DNA of 64,000 bases from Centrapalus pauciflorus (GCA_020465985.1 JAANYP010003248.1:67001-131000), one strand, 5' to 3'. Numbered from the stretch's first letter, positions 1 through 14,124 are shown. Translations and numbers: made by a program. The notes: generated by a model not told the origin, from the sequence alone.

Positions 1-813
1 CTTGTTCAGGTACTTGGGGGATAGGTAGTCAACGACATCCGAAACTATGATAAGAGAGAATGATCTGGGCCTATAGGGCAAAGGGAACTTGATGTCAGCA
101 ACACGTACAAGACCCTTTCGCACAAGACTTTTGCAGGCCATGTCCGCATCCTCTATATCATACGGTTCCACACCCCATGCTTCCGTGTCTTGTTCCCTTA
201 TCAACCGAGTGACTATTGAGCAAGTATCAGGTCCCACATGTAATACTTTGCGCATGCTATCACCGTATGTTTTCTTTAAAATTGGTATTGCGGTCTGAAC
301 ATCAAATGTGCAACCAAAATTTCCTGGAAAAAATCGACAGCCTTGATTTAAAAGAAGTTGATATACAAGTATGTTGTTTTCAAGATTAGATAGAAGGAAA
401 CAAGTTACCTCCAACCATGCTTACTTTAGTACTCCAAGAGCCTCCACCTGTAGTTCAAGACTAGGTGTGTCAAGTAAATCAAAAGGGCAAATTCACCATA
501 GATATTAATTGTGAAGATGAATTGAGCATTTGGGAAGAGAAAAGGCTAACCTGAGTGCCTATAAAAATGAGAAAGGATAAGGAATGCTCCCTGTGTATTA
601 AATGCAGAAAAATCAGAAATTTGTTTGTAGAATAATCAGTATGTATATAAAATAATTGGATGATATATATGATGAACATGAACTTACTAGTAAGACAATG
701 AGAACGGGTAATAGAGGAGAGACACGTGATTTAGCAGGAAACATCCCTGCCAAGGAATTGCTACTGCTACCCACAAACCGCCGAGTTGAATTTCCTAGCC
801 TTCTTGACGACAT
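1..813 (-). CDS. CGR3: CGR2/CGR3-like pectin methyltransferase, 5' part (cut by left edge)
   Basis: Golgi-type methyltransferase of the Arabidopsis CGR2/CGR3 family, which methylesterifies homogalacturonan. I assembled four exons from splice sites and frame: 813-688, 590-551, 447-409 and 323-1 (continuing off the window). They give 176 residues ending in frame at base 1, of about 260 usual for the family. The N-terminus has a basic stretch, then a membrane anchor at about residues 31-53 that is split by the first intron. Exon 4 carries the conserved methyltransferase core, with VLHVGPDTCS, EAWGVEPYDIEDAD and VRVADIKFPLPYR clearly readable. The two middle exons are only 40 and 39 nt, so ORF finders miss them; using them restores a continuous reading frame that matches the family. 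The start is the first Met of the conserved basic N-terminus. Family recognition is from memory; which paralogue it is (CGR2 or CGR3) is not resolved. Confidence 0.88.
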
Positions 814-978
814 GACTATCTCTATTTGTGCAAAGTATCAATCCAATCCAGAAAACTAAAATGAAAAGCATCATCGTTATAAAACAGCTAATTAATTGGT
901 TTTTGTCGAACAGCTTGTGGGCACATAAATTTTTCTTAATTACCGATTCTTTTTCTGATTTCTTCTGCCTTGATCGAT

Positions 979-1000
979 GTGTGTGTGTGTGTGTGTGTGT
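979..1000. repeat. (GT)n microsatellite
   Basis: About 11 copies of GT, likely inside the 5' leader of the CGR-like gene. Confidence 0.9.
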
Positions 1001-1010
1001 TATTTCTTGA

Positions 1011-1020
1011 CTATATATAC
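1011..1020 (-). promoter_or_regulatory. Putative TATA box of the CGR-like gene
   Basis: On the minus strand this reads GTATATATAG, about 200 bases upstream of the start codon at 813. A (GT)n tract (979-1000) lies just downstream of it in the direction of transcription. Several upstream ATGs lie between here and 813 (for example near 870), so a spliced 5' leader cannot be excluded. Confidence 0.4.
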
Positions 1021-1668
1021 TGATCGAGTACTGGATAACAAATTAAATTTCTACAAATCATTAACAAGTAGAGGGCTAAACTTAAGGAAGTAGGTATAAT
1101 TAAAAATTAAGATCGACCGATGTGATTGGAGAATTGATATGTTTGCATATGAAGCGATTCCATCAAACAGATTTGGTAAACCGATTGGCAGCAGATGGAA
1201 TTAAATTATATCATCGACATTAATCAAATTAAAAATGAAAAAAAATAAAACGCAGAAGTCATGCATAAAGAGGAATGGAGAAAAAGAACCTGATCGATCA
1301 GTGATCAATGAAAGAAAGGTATGCGTGTAAAAGTGGTACTGGAAATGGGATTGTGTGAATGGATCTTGTATTTTGCATGGCTCAGTGCTAACCATCCGTA
1401 CGTTGGGACCAAAGTTGCCTTAATCCCCCTTTTATTTTACCCGACTACGTTAACCAGGTCGTCTTTGGACTAACCAAGTTCCTGTGATCTATCTTTCTCC
1501 TATCGGGTATTTTGTGTTAACCTATTCTTGGCAAAAAAAAAAAAAAACCTCTGTTCTTAGTTTGGACTCAAATTTCAATTTTCGGTTTTTTCTCTTCGTA
1601 TTTAGAATTGATTTTTTTATTCAACAATCAGATTTTGGTATTTGTTTTGCTCATACGAAAATTTAGAG

Positions 1669-1916
1669 GTGTGCAAATGTTTCAAACCAAAATGACAACC
1701 AAAAAATAGGTAAAATAGAACCAAACCAAATGATATCAGTTTGTTTCGATCATTTTTTTGTAACTTTTACAATGAAAAATTATTAAATTGGACTAGACCA
1801 AATACTAAAAATAATTAAAAACTGGAACCGAGAGTCAGACCGGATGATACCAAATCTGGTTTGATTTAGTCCGGTTCCTTTTAGTTTTTTGGTCCAATCT
1901 GAAGTTCTGCACACCC
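1669..1916. mobile_element. Short TIR element (MITE-like)
   Basis: It starts with GGTGTGCA and ends with the inverted TGCACACC, and both halves are rich in mirrored ACCAAA/GGTTTG motifs. I found no matching target-site duplication, so the ends and class are tentative (hAT-like). Confidence 0.4.
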
Positions 1917-2144
1917 ACGTGTAATGTAACACAAGTAAATTGATAACTCAAGCATATTTATTAACTATTTGGTTTAATTCCCAAAATTTAAAATCATACT
2001 ACTAGCTACTTCGACATTTATGTTTATAAAATCAGATAATTCAATAATAAATTTAAATGCTTTACTATTTGATAATCCTAAAAATAAAATAAGTTATTAT
2101 GACATAACAATGATAATTTTTATTATTAAAAAAATGAAACACTA

Positions 2145-2687
2145 AAGGCCCGTTTGTTTTTCATTAAGATGCTCTTAAAAGGGTCTGAAGTCTAAACTTC
2201 AGATCTAGAATAAATTTAGATTGTTTGTTTAGTTTCAGAGTTAAGAGGCTCTAACCTCTGAATTTACCTCTTAATTTTAAGAGGGAAGAATAGGTCTGAA
2301 AACAAATTAAGAGGTTCCTTTTTTATTCTTTAGTTTACAAACACAATTTAAAACAATTTATCATATTAGTTATAATAATATATTCAGATATCTTTTTTGA
2401 TGTGTTGATTAAAATTTAAGTTTACTTAATTTTAATTAAAAATATTTATCATATTAATTATTACTTCATATAATTTAATTTTATTTATATATTTAATTAA
2501 TTATATTATATAATTAACTAAATATAATATTTTAAAGTAATATTTTTTTGGTGTTTCATATTACAAAACAAACAATCTTGAGATCACCTCTTAATTTCAG
2601 ATTTCAGATCTTAAGACCACCTCTTAATTTCAGATGTGGTTTTCAGACTTCAGACGTTTAACCTCTTAAAAAACAAATAGCACCTAA
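2145..2687. mobile_element. hAT-like MITE
   Basis: The left end AGGCCCGTTTGTTTTTCA and the right end, inverted, AGGTGCTATTTGTTTTTTA are imperfect inverted repeats that continue inward through CTTAA and GTCTGAAG motifs. The GGSCCGTTTG type of end is common in plant non-autonomous hAT elements. No clear 8-bp TSD was found. Confidence 0.5.
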
Positions 2688-4290
2688 ATAAACAAAAAAA
2701 AAACTGTCATACAACACAATTAGAATAATAATGATAAATTATTTAAATATAGTCGGAATTTTGCAAAATATTCAAATCTAAGTAGGTGTCACAAAAGTGT
2801 ATAATTTGAAATGTTAAATCGGGTCATCAGGTTGACCCGAACACGACTTGAAATTTTCATGCCGACCTGCTTTTAACCGATTTCATGTTCGTGTCATGTT
2901 TTCAGGTTTGGTCAAAATTATCAGCCTTATATTTTACACATGGTTGTAAAGATCCGGATATTGATCTTATGATGATATGATTGAGATTAGCAAAAACGAG
3001 TCGATATTTAAGTAGGATGTCAGGCAGGTTCTCAAGATCTATCGTAGAATCTTAAACATTTACATAAATTAAAAATTAAAAACTTAAAAAGGATTCAACT
3101 TCGTTTAATAAAAAGATAAACATATGTGTTAATTATCTAATTTGTACATAACAACAATTTTCATATAATTTTAGAGTTGAATACTCTAAAATATAAATCT
3201 TTAATGATGTAATTAAATTATCAAAATCCTTAAGAGTTATATTGAACTATCGTTATATAATGTTTAAATTTTATATATTTTATTAATTTGACATATCTTT
3301 AATGTAAATTATAACACATATAAAAATTTACAATGTTATTTTACTAGGATCTAGGATCACAATCTTAATTTTAAGATTCGATTTTGTAAAGACAAAAATG
3401 ATCTTAAGTATGATCTCATCCGAATTGAACAAGATTTTTAGCGCTCTATTATCTGATTATCTCATGTCGATTGCATGAGATCCATCTTCCAACACCTACC
3501 TTATTTAGTCGAGTTCACGATTATATTTCAAGTAATATTGATTAGTTTTTTGATATATTTATTAAATTTTTAGGTGCCTGTTTGTGTTTATTATCCCTCA
3601 TAAATCTCCATAAATAAAAAACGAACAAAAGTTAAAGTTTGAAAGCCATAATAATCTAAAACTTAATATTATATATGATAATATTTATTACTTTTAAAAT
3701 TTTATTAAAACAAAGATACTAAAAAGTTAGAATTTATTGCATTAAATTAAATAGTGTGTAAGATAATACTATGTTCTTTTTAAGTAAAGCAAAAGAAAAG
3801 ATAATATTATGTTCTTTTCAACAAAGAGATGGATGACTAGTTCCGAACGGCATTTAATAACATAGTCATGTTACAATTAAATACGTAACATAATAATACT
3901 GGTTAATTATTTTTCTATCGGTTATAATAACATATCTAATCTTAATATTCATCTAAATATACACTTTATTAAATTTCATGTTTATAAAAGAAAGTGTGCC
4001 GATTTAAACATTAAAAAGAAGATAGTAGATTATTGTTTTATATATTTCATTCAAATGTATATTCTTGTAGTAGAATTAGAAACATTTTTACAAACAATAA
4101 AAAGGTAAAAATACATTGCAATAAATGATAAAATAATATAGATATATTGTTTAAAAGTAGTAATGACAAAAAAAAAAAAAAAGGTTAACCGTAATAATGT
4201 TATCATTTAAAAAATCGAGCACTCATTGTTTATAACCATGTTTATGTATTCTTTAAGTCCTTTTATCTAAAATTTTATTATTTATATATA

Positions 4291-4694
4291 GGGTTAATAA
4301 CTTAATATTGAAAAAATAATTTTTCGTTTTTAAATGTAGTTTCTAGATTTTTCTTTTTGTGACTGATTAATTCCTTTGACCTTTTTTATTTACTCAAAAC
4401 TATATATTTTTTTACTTTGCTACTTGTTAAACCGGTAAATAATTATTTCAACGAATGATTTAGTATGGGAAAACTCAATTTCTTGCTTCATTTTTGCGAT
4501 TAAGTCACAGGACTCTTATCACACTACTGTTTAAACTATTGTACGGTTTACTGGTTGGTCACATGTTAAACAAGTCATATATGTAGTTTTGAATAAAACA
4601 AAAAATATCAAGGGACTTAAACAATCGAAAAAAGATTCAGGAATTTAATCGTGAAAATCAAAAAAGAAAATTGATTTTTTGTTAATAATAACTG
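4291..4694. mobile_element. Foldback MITE, copy 1 of a family also at 53.6 kb
   Basis: An AT-rich unit whose two halves are rough inverted copies, both carrying a GTTTTGAATAA-type motif and a TTTACCGGTT-type motif. The outer ends resemble GGTTAATATTGAAAAA. Its inner sequence is clearly related to 53572-53968. Confidence 0.5.
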
Positions 4695-6018
4695 TTAGAT
4701 TTACAAGGAAGTGACTACATAAATCAGTCCTAGAATTAGCGTTCAAGATTCTTCACCATCCTTTCGTCAGATTCTAACTTGTTTACAAGGCTCTTGACTT
4801 TTATAAATGGTTTTAGTTTTAAGACAAATTTCATGAAAGTCACCTTGACGAATTATGACATTAGGAGATGGGCCAGGGCCACTCCTTAGCAATTTACATA
4901 AAGCATGTGTATACTTGGGAGATCCAATCCAAGTATTAATTGCTATTGTGTTTTCGGTTCATACCCATACCATAGCAATTTATCGAGCATCTTGCATTGC
5001 AACCACTTAAGGCCTAAACATTTTATACCTTGTGAGTCTTACCTAATTTACAAAAGAATTCTTCTAGTCATCAATGTAGAAGAATTGAAGATGAAACACC
5101 TGTAAATGAAATGAATTAAACTCACTAATTCAAGAGAATCAACCCTAAATATATAATAATAATAATACATGCCAACCATAAATCCATAACCACCTACTAC
5201 AACCATTGTACAAATAACTCAACCCAAAATATTGTTCAAAACTCCTAACTCCCATTCTATCATATTACAAAACTAAATCTTTCACCATCTTTTTAGAGTT
5301 TGTAAACCGCTTGTAACCGTACTTTATAGTTGAAGCTTTTATTAATAGATATGAGTTTGACAATGCGGCTAGAGTTGGGGCTGACAAATATTAAAGGACA
5401 AGTAAATTAAAATATCAAATAAAAACATGCTAGAGTTTGATATTCTATAAATTAGAATATCATAAATTAGGTATAACTAAGTATTGACACGTTTTTATTA
5501 AAAAAAAATATAACAATAGCCGGTTCCAATTGGTCAAACCTTTTGTGCATCTTTCACTGCAATCATCAATATTATGCATTTCATTAAATCCATTAAAGTT
5601 TTGTAACATTGCCTAAAGTTAATAATATCCTAATCATACCAAGACATGTTTTCCAGGCGAATGAGTCCAAACATTCGATCATTCTAATATGAAGAAAGAT
5701 GGATTATCGATTGTTGCGACTTTTGAATTCCTTAAAAAACATAAAAATGTGTTAGCAAATGTACATATAGAATTAGTAAAAAAGCTATAGTTTCACATGA
5801 TGATTTTCTTCTGTACAGCATTTGACACTTTGATCAACTTACAAGACAACAACACCTTAAGAGGAAATAATGTTTTCTATCTTGAACAAAGATGTTACAT
5901 TATATATCATGCATCTGTTACAACAAACTAGGAAATACACACATATATTTGACAAGGTAGATCAAAATTTACAATTGCAGCCTCATGATTTCTACTCACT
6001 AAATCTTCCTCTACCATG

Positions 6019-9000
6019 TTACCTTAAAAGAAATAATTTTCTTCGGTTCTTTGAAGGAGCTCTGTAATATGCAGGCATACTAGCTGGAAAGAACACTTGC
6101 CTCACTCCTTCCGCTTTGATGATAGGGAAAATGATTCCTGATGCACCCTGGTTTTCAATAGAACCTTCATTCTGTTAGTTTTATGAGATTATATATATAA
6201 GAAAAGCATGCTTAAATAGTCGGTCTATGTGGATGTCAGTTTTGACAACAAAATGAGAATCTTTAGTACTGACCAGAATCAACCTAGTTCCTATCCATAC
6301 GCGCTTAGGAGAGGGTAGAGGTAGCAGAAGACGACCAACGCCATAAACAGCCACAGCAAAGAAATGAAATACTAAGCTAAGCGGGCTCGGGTTTAGCCCA
6401 GAGAGTAGAGAAACAGGCCCTGTTGCGCAAGCACCTCCAAGGCTCAAGTAGTCAAAGCAAGCTTCACGCATTTCCTTCATTGCTTCATCAGGAGATGCGC
6501 AGAACACCTTGTAGAGAGCCCCAGCTAACGTGTTTATGGTAGACGCCACTGGCTGCATGAAGGAAAACCCAACTTACTATATATGAGCTCTTTTGAATGT
6601 TTCGCCTCTATTAAATGGAGATCAGAATTACGATTGTGTCCTCTCTATTGCTAAATCAAGTCTTATGAGCGTTTGGTTTGCTAGAATCTGAGGTTATTGG
6701 AGGGGAAAGGAATCTAATTTTAAATGTTGACATATTCTAATTCCTGACAAAATCTAATTCCTTGAGAAATATTCCAACTAACCAAACGCTGCCTTTAGTT
6801 TTATGAATACAAGTCAACAAGTATAATAACTACTTGCCTTACGTAAGGTGTAGAATGATTCTAGATACTTGCAAAGTGAATCTGCATCAGTCAGATCACG
6901 TAATGGTTTAAGGAGTTCGTATAACACAACAATGTCAGAGAGTGCAACAGTCATCCCTCCACCAGTCAGAGGATGGCGCATGTTAAAAGCATCACCCATC
7001 AGAAGCGCTCCAGGAGTAGGAACAGGAGCAGCAGGCATACTCCTGTTTGGCATTGTTCTTATGTTACCCTTATCAATAGCAGCCACAAAAGCATCATACA
7101 GCTCAGGTGGAACCTGAAACATTCACATTTGTTTGCACAAACTAAGATTCCATGTCTAAGGGACAGGGGGAAGGAAGAAGAGAATGGTAAAGCCAGTTGG
7201 TACCTGAGGAGCCACATTAGACTTCAAATACTTTGCCATATTCCCATTTGCAAGAGAAGGAAGCGTTTGACCAGGTATATCAACCAAACAACGTATTTCG
7301 GTTCCGCTAATTTGATAAAATAGGATAGGCGAAGGATCTGCTAAGATGACATGCCCGTGATTTGGATATGGAAGTTCACAGTTCTCCAAAACCAGGCCAA
7401 CAAAGCACGAGGGAACATCAACCTACAGGTAGAAGGATACAGGTCAAAACTCAGCAGTGAAATATCTACTTGCTAAATTTCAGGCATTTAGTTGAAAATG
7501 AGGAACATAAAACAATAGAAAGACTGTTCAAGCATACTATAATCTACCTGTGGTTTGCAAAGAGAACGACGCAGATTTGAGAAACAGCCATCACACACAA
7601 TTGTAAGAGGTGCAAATGCTTTCACTACTTCACCAGATTTTGTTTTATATTGAACGCCTCTTACAGTTCCTTTGTCTTCAAGAAGGGATGTGACAGTGCC
7701 TTGCTGCAGTTTTACACTGAAAAGTGATTGAAAACATTCATAGAAAGAAAACAGGATATTTCAAAAAAAATTCACAACAAATTACTAGTTTAATATAAAG
7801 ATTATCAAATCACAATAAACAAAAGCAGAACACAACACAAACATCTGATACTAACTTTGGAAGAGTAGCAGCTTTCTCTCGCATCCTCTGTATGAAGCGT
7901 CCATTGTGAAAGCTTCGACCAGACACATCCGAATGAAACTTCTCCAAGGGATAAGGTAACTTGGTGCTTTTTCCATCCTTGAAAAGAGCATATCCAAGTA
8001 CCCTCTGAGCATCTATTTCCTCCACACAGTCTGCTTCCCAATAACAAATATTCACAGCCAAAGTCAAGATTTTGCAGACAAAGTCAAATAGTGATTACTG
8101 CCCAGTTCAAGAAATTATGTCATTTTCCTTAAACTTATCTTTCCATAGAAGAAAGCTAGCTAGAACATATATACCTTCAAGACCCAACTCGATTAGTTTA
8201 AGGTATCCACCCGGTTGTAGCAGTTCGCCTACAATCCTGTCTGGCTCTGTTAAATCTCTCTCAATTACACAAACTTTACGTCCTTCCTGTTACAACCAGT
8301 TGAAAAACATAGAATTTTATATTACTCATGAATCATCATATTATATTATCAAAATGGTACAAAGTTAATGAAAGAGATTATTTTTCAAACACAATTAATT
8401 AATTTCATTTCAGCCCTGTTTCAAATCCCACTACTGTATCCATAGTTATATTTTAAGTTGAATCCTGGCTTTCCTCCAAATCTGAATAATTTATCCATGT
8501 AACATGTCTAGATCCCACAAATAACCATCTTGATTTAAAAAATGTACAAACTTATCTTTATTGAATCGGGAACATTTTTCTCAATCTTATCAAATTCACC
8601 AACATTTAAACAGCAAAATCCAAGGAATATTACATTCGGCCATAGAAAAGTTGTCGTGAGCTTATTATATCTTGTACTGTAGAAGAACTCATGGACAATA
8701 AGTGCATGCAACAATTATACCTTTATGAGGATACAATCTTCGGAAGTATCACTCTTTTTTTATTTGAAGAAATTAAGAAAGATTGGTGATTAAATGATAA
8801 ATGAAGAATTATCTCCTGAATCGCATAAGGACGCATATTTCATTATCACCAAAAAAAAAAAAAAATCAAATAGACCTGAAAATATAATAACAGCTAATTA
8901 AATTTCGATAAAGTGAACACAGAATCTCACCTTGCCAAGGGTATGAGCAAGGGCGGCACCAGCGACACCGGCTCCGACGATTATGACGTCAGCGTCTGTA

Positions 9001-9197
9001 GATCCATATCGGGGACGGAACTTTCCACGTGTCGGATCGCTCCGATTATTAGAAGCGTTATTGTTAACAGAAGCAATCTTCTTAGAGTGCGAGATGGAGT
9101 TGCTGGTACGGCGGCGTAGAACAGAGAGAAGAACAAAAGCTAAAAAAGAAGCAAAGAAAGTGGCAACAATGTAGCTATTATCTATCGTATTCTCCAT
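6019..9197 (-). CDS. SQE: Squalene epoxidase (squalene monooxygenase), complete, 8 exons
   Basis: FAD-dependent ER enzyme that converts squalene to 2,3-oxidosqualene, the entry to sterols and triterpenes. Exons: 9197-8931, 8286-8175, 8030-7856, 7716-7548, 7422-7204, 7113-6838, 6552-6274 and 6147-6019 (stop). Every junction keeps frame and the product is 541 aa, normal for the family. An N-terminal membrane anchor is at about residues 8-27, the Rossmann VIIVGAGVAGA at 71-81, then RIVGELLQPGG, CDGCFSNLR, and the FAD-binding GD motif (LLMGDAFNMRHPLTGGG) near 354-355. Intron 6 starts with GCAAGT instead of GT; only that donor keeps frame. The reading frame stays open upstream to 9422, but a TATA box at 9408-9414 makes the Met at 9197 the first downstream start. 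No frameshift or missing motif was seen, so it is probably functional. Confidence 0.97.
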
Positions 9198-9407
9198 GAT
9201 CTTCCTCTTACTGTTCAATACGTTGATTGATGATGTCAATTGAGGCACCGACGAAGACGAAATCGACGGCGGTGGTTCCTGGTGGTGGTAGTCAGTTGAT
9301 CGGCCGTTGGTAATGGTGAAGATCCTTCTGTGTTTTGTGTGTGTGTAATGTGTGGGGTGAGGAGGATGACGGAGAAGCACCAAAGAGATGATGGAGTGCG
9401 TTCCGGG

Positions 9408-9414
9408 TTTTATA
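9408..9414 (-). promoter_or_regulatory. TATA box of the squalene epoxidase gene
   Basis: The minus strand reads CCTATAAAAC here, about 215 bases before the start codon at 9197. No ATG occurs between the expected transcription start and 9197, which decides the start codon. Confidence 0.6.
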
Positions 9415-9422
9415 GGAACCAT

Positions 9423-12400
9423 TTGTCTGTTGTAGTTCCGTTTGGATCCGTTACTTTGTTGTCCGACTGCGAATATTAGAGTTTGATTAATTTACAGATT
9501 GGGTCCCTGTACAACTAAATAAAGACAATTACGTCACACATTTAATAATCTTTTTATAGTCATACCATTGATTCGCGAACGTTCAATGCCTTTCAACAAA
9601 ATGGTCCATGCAATTTGCATGAACGTACAAGATTGAGAGGTGTCTTAACCATATTTTATCTGCTTATTGTTTAATAAAAAAAAGTACAATTTAAATTAAT
9701 AAGTTATCGACTTATCATAAAAAATGCAAATGATTATAATTTAATCCCAAATTCTTTTATTGTATTTTTAATATTGCAATTTAATTGAAAACATATAATC
9801 ATCTTTTAAAATGATATTGAATCGTTGATTAGAGATGTTAATAATCATCCAAAGTCTAAACTGATTAACAACATCCGTCTGATCCGAATCACCGTGAATA
9901 TAAATAAAGTTAACAAATTATGTTTTATCTTTATTTACATAGATCGAAAATTAATAAAAATAACGAGGTTTTAGGAAAATAATTTATTTTAATAAAAAAA
10001 TGTCAAGGACTTTATATTTCATGATTTATTCAACATGGTTTATTTTTTTATAAGTAGCGGTGGCGGACCCAACTATCAAGTGACCCGTTACACAACTTTC
10101 CTCGTGTTTATGGTTCAAAAATTCAGATGATTATCTGGGTCTGGTCGGACCAACAAATAAATATTTATAATTTTAAATAGACATATAATCTAAAATTCAT
10201 GGTTTATCAAGAAAGATACCAACGAAGATCGTTCATGTATATTGTAATTGGGGTTGAAAGAATCGAATGATATGAGGTTATGATCGTGTTTCTGTTTGTA
10301 TGATGTTATCGGATTCGTTGAAATCTTTTAACCTAACTTTTGAAGATTAACCTTCGTTACTACTATTAAAAAATTTATTCATCGATGGATATTATAAAAC
10401 CTACGAACAATAATTTACAATTAAAGAGTGCACTAACTAAATACAAACTTTCAAGTCTCAAATATCATTGGATTTTTCTTTAAACTTGGGATAAAATTAT
10501 TGGGTTTTATTTGTTGTTTTATTTTTATTGTCTATTTAGTTATTTTGACATTTGCATTTAAATTTGGTTGTTTCATTTGAGTTATAAATTTTTTTTAATC
10601 AAGTCGCATTACTTTTTTTTAAATAGTATAAATTGCATAATTGAGTTTTTACTGATTGCACATATAAAATTTAAAACAAAAAAATTTACGCTAATAAATG
10701 AAATTATTAGAAAAGGGACTCGTTGCACGAGCTCCTTACTCTTTGGATTTGCCTATAACAAGTGTTGTGTTCTTTTTTCCTATATTACTAAACTATAGCG
10801 ATTTACACGAAAAGTTATTATTAGAAAACAGATATATAGACTTTTTGAATATAAGACGTATACGATATCTTAAATTATATATTATCTTGTATTGGTAAGT
10901 AATTAATGTGTTGTCAGGGTCAAAGTTAGAGTGTGAAGAAAAGAAATACGACTAATAAATAATTTATCATCTAAAATTTATTGTAAAATTAAAATAAAAA
11001 ACGTATAAATATTAAATATTATTAAAATAAAATAATAATAGCATAATAAGTATTTATATAGTAGTTATCTTTTTAATAAATTTAAAATGTTTTAGTTTTG
11101 AATTTATATATGTTTAGTCAAATTTTACATAAAATATAATGTTTATATAATTTTTATTACAATAAATTTTTTTTTATGATTTATAGCTTTATTAATATAT
11201 TATTATGTTTATTTTTTTACTTATTTAATAATATTGTATAATCTTTATATATGTTTAGTGTATTTTAATAAATTTATAAACACATAATATTTATTTAATT
11301 AGACATATAGACAAGTATATATAAGATATAACTTGAATATATATGTATTCTATTCATAATAATAACAATAAATATTGGATAATGAGAAATGCAATAGATA
11401 TTGAATAATGACAAATGTTGGATAGAGTTAATGATTTGTTCATATTTATAGGTTTTAAAAATAATAAATTTTATTTGTCTTATATTTATATATGTATTTA
11501 TTTTATATTCGTATTTGTATTTGCAATTTTTTAATTTTATATATGTATTTACCTTTAAAGGTGAAACATGGAGGCCACATGTATCATTTGTGTGTTCTCT
11601 TTTATTATAAATAATAAATATATTGTAATTATCCTTTATATTTATTAATCTTTATAATATTAGAAATAATAAATTATAATTATATTTTATTTTTTTTATT
11701 TTATTTTATTATAGAAATAATAGTATTATCTTTATAATACTAAAATTAATAAATAAATTAAATACATAGAGTAGATATAAATTAACTAAATTAAGTATAT
11801 GAATAAAAATAAATACAAATTTATTTAAAAATTTAATAGGTATAACTAATAATAATATGTTTAATAATGAATCAAATCATAATCTATTAAATTAATATTT
11901 TAAAATCTTTTTAAAGAAAATGACCAAAATTGAAATTAAATTAAATAGTGATGAGACCAAACTTGTAACTGAGAAAATAGCAAAATCGTTATTTTTAAAA
12001 AGTATGAAAACAAAAAGTCCGTTTCTGTAAGTAAAAAGTGGTTTGAATTACAGTCACTGCAACTTTGAAAATTGATGGACCGTTGTCATAATTTTGAATA
12101 AACAATAGGTACGTAATTTTCTTTTATAAAAATTTTAATTGCCCAAAGAAGATTGGAAACAAGTACAGTCCCTCTTAATTCGATTATTTTCAAGGCGTAA
12201 ATCAAAATTTAAAAGTTAACTGTGATAAGTACATCTTGTGTTATTTTTTATATGTTTGTCCAAACATATATATATATATGATAACTTTGTTTAAAACGTT
12301 TCGGATTCAAGCTCATTAATTTCATAAGTTGAGCACGTACTCTTTTAAAAATAATTTAGTTTTATCTATTTACAAGTCATCTTAATTGTTTATTTTTGGC

Positions 12401-14124
12401 TTCAGTGTTTGATGTGCTTTATGAAATGATTATGTGCGTTGTGGTGTATAAGTTTTCTTACTCACTACAAGTCTTAGAGTTATGGTTATAGTAAACAGTT
12501 ACATGGAACTTGTAGTTTCATAATCTAAAAAAATTTTACTTTACCAATCTTATGATCCTATTTATAAGGGTGTCAATTTTAACCCAACGGGCCAAAGGAG
12601 TGGGACATTTAAACTGACTTGTAGTAAAAAACTAAGATTATACATAATTTTTTTAAATGAAATTTTATAAAACAGTGTATTAAACAAATTGTTCTTTGAT
12701 ATATTTTTCAATATTATGTAAAATTTATGACTTTTTTGTCGTCAACCTGTTTGACCCGTTTGCTTGAATGGGCCGAAATTGTCTACCCAATATTACTAGT
12801 ATTTACGATATCGTAATAATTAGGCATATATTGATGGTTATAACACTACATATATACTCAAAAGATGTATATTGGTGATATTGTTTTGATAATTTAAGAT
12901 CCGGTTAGATTAAGAGATCATCAAATACGTACTTGATATTGCAAAAAATGTAAATCTGATTTATGTGTAGACTACTGTAGAGGTGCACGTTAGCAGGATT
13001 TTATCTGATCCGAATCCGATCCCGGTTTTTTTGCCCCAAAAAAATTGGTTTTTAAATAAACGGTTTGGATTTTAACCGGTTTTGGACCCAATAACATGTC
13101 ACCTATGTAACCGGTTTCGGATTTAAAAAAATCTATTTTATTTTTAAACTTTAGACTTTCACTTTGGGTTTGACCATTTTTTTCATCTATTTGATAAATC
13201 TTTTATTTTGGATTCTATTTTTAATAAAATTGGGCTTTTTAAATTATTTTATAAATTATATATTAAAATTTATACATTTACAACTTATAAACTAATAACA
13301 ATAATTAAGATAATAAAACTCCAAACAAATATGTTTTATATTATATTTGATTATAAATACATAAAAAGTTTAAAGTTATAAAATTAATGTATAAAAAATC
13401 GGTTTTTTATAACCGGATTATTATCCGGTAAAAGATCCGGACCATTCAAAAAAACTAAATCCGGTTAAAAAACCGGTTCAGAAAAAATCCAATCCGCATA
13501 TTAAAAAATCGGTTTCAAATCAAAATCAAATAACCAACTTTTTTTGTATCATCCATTCATCATAACCCCATAAGTTGCATGTATAAACTATAAGAATGCC
13601 ACTGGTGGGCTCTTCTAAAACCCCATATCGGCCCAAATTCTCATTGATATGATGGACATCGACATTATGTGTTTATAAACAAGGCCTCTTTACCACCGTG
13701 CTGAAGTAAGATTTCATAAATAAATGCCCACAAACTTCCTCCTCAATCACAAATAAAAGTAACTTCATGCAATCACTAGAGTTTAACCGTTTAAAACTTT
13801 TATGATTTTTTTTTTCTCTCTGACCATTTAATCTTTTTTCAACCAAACAAAGCATTAACCTCTACATTTTTTTATTGGTTTAATTCTTTGGTCTTTTAAT
13901 TCTGCCGGTTTAATCAATCATTTTTTGACTAGTAACTTATTGTTTACGTGCATAAATGAATTAGTTTTATTATCGAAAAAACCATTTGAATTTAAAAAAA
14001 AAAATAGGTTAACCCCTCCACTAATTTTTTAAATCTCTTCTTAAATTGCTGATTATAATTATTTTTGTAATTTTAATTATTATATTTGATTTTATCATTA
14101 AATAAATAAATAAACTTTAATTTC
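9423..14124. other. Long AT-rich intergenic stretch
   Basis: No gene recognised. Between about 10900 and 11900 the sequence is almost pure A/T. Around 12570-12790 and 12990-13560 there are degenerate repeats with mirrored GACCCGTTT/AACGGGTC and CCGGTT/AACCGG motifs, typical of old short TIR transposons, but I could not fix their ends. Confidence 0.55.

Larger units (their letters stand above)
1021..6018. other. Intergenic, AT-rich, MITE remnants
   Basis: I see no gene here. The open frames are short and look like nothing known. Three short transposon-like units are listed separately (1669-1916, 2145-2687, 4291-4694). The remainder is unique-looking AT-rich DNA with runs of A or T. Confidence 0.6.

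Noticed and set aside
9198..9422. N-terminal extension of squalene epoxidase from the Met at 9422
   Set aside because: A TATA box at 9408-9414 overlaps this region, the extension is low-complexity (H/P/S/T-rich), and family members start at the membrane anchor.
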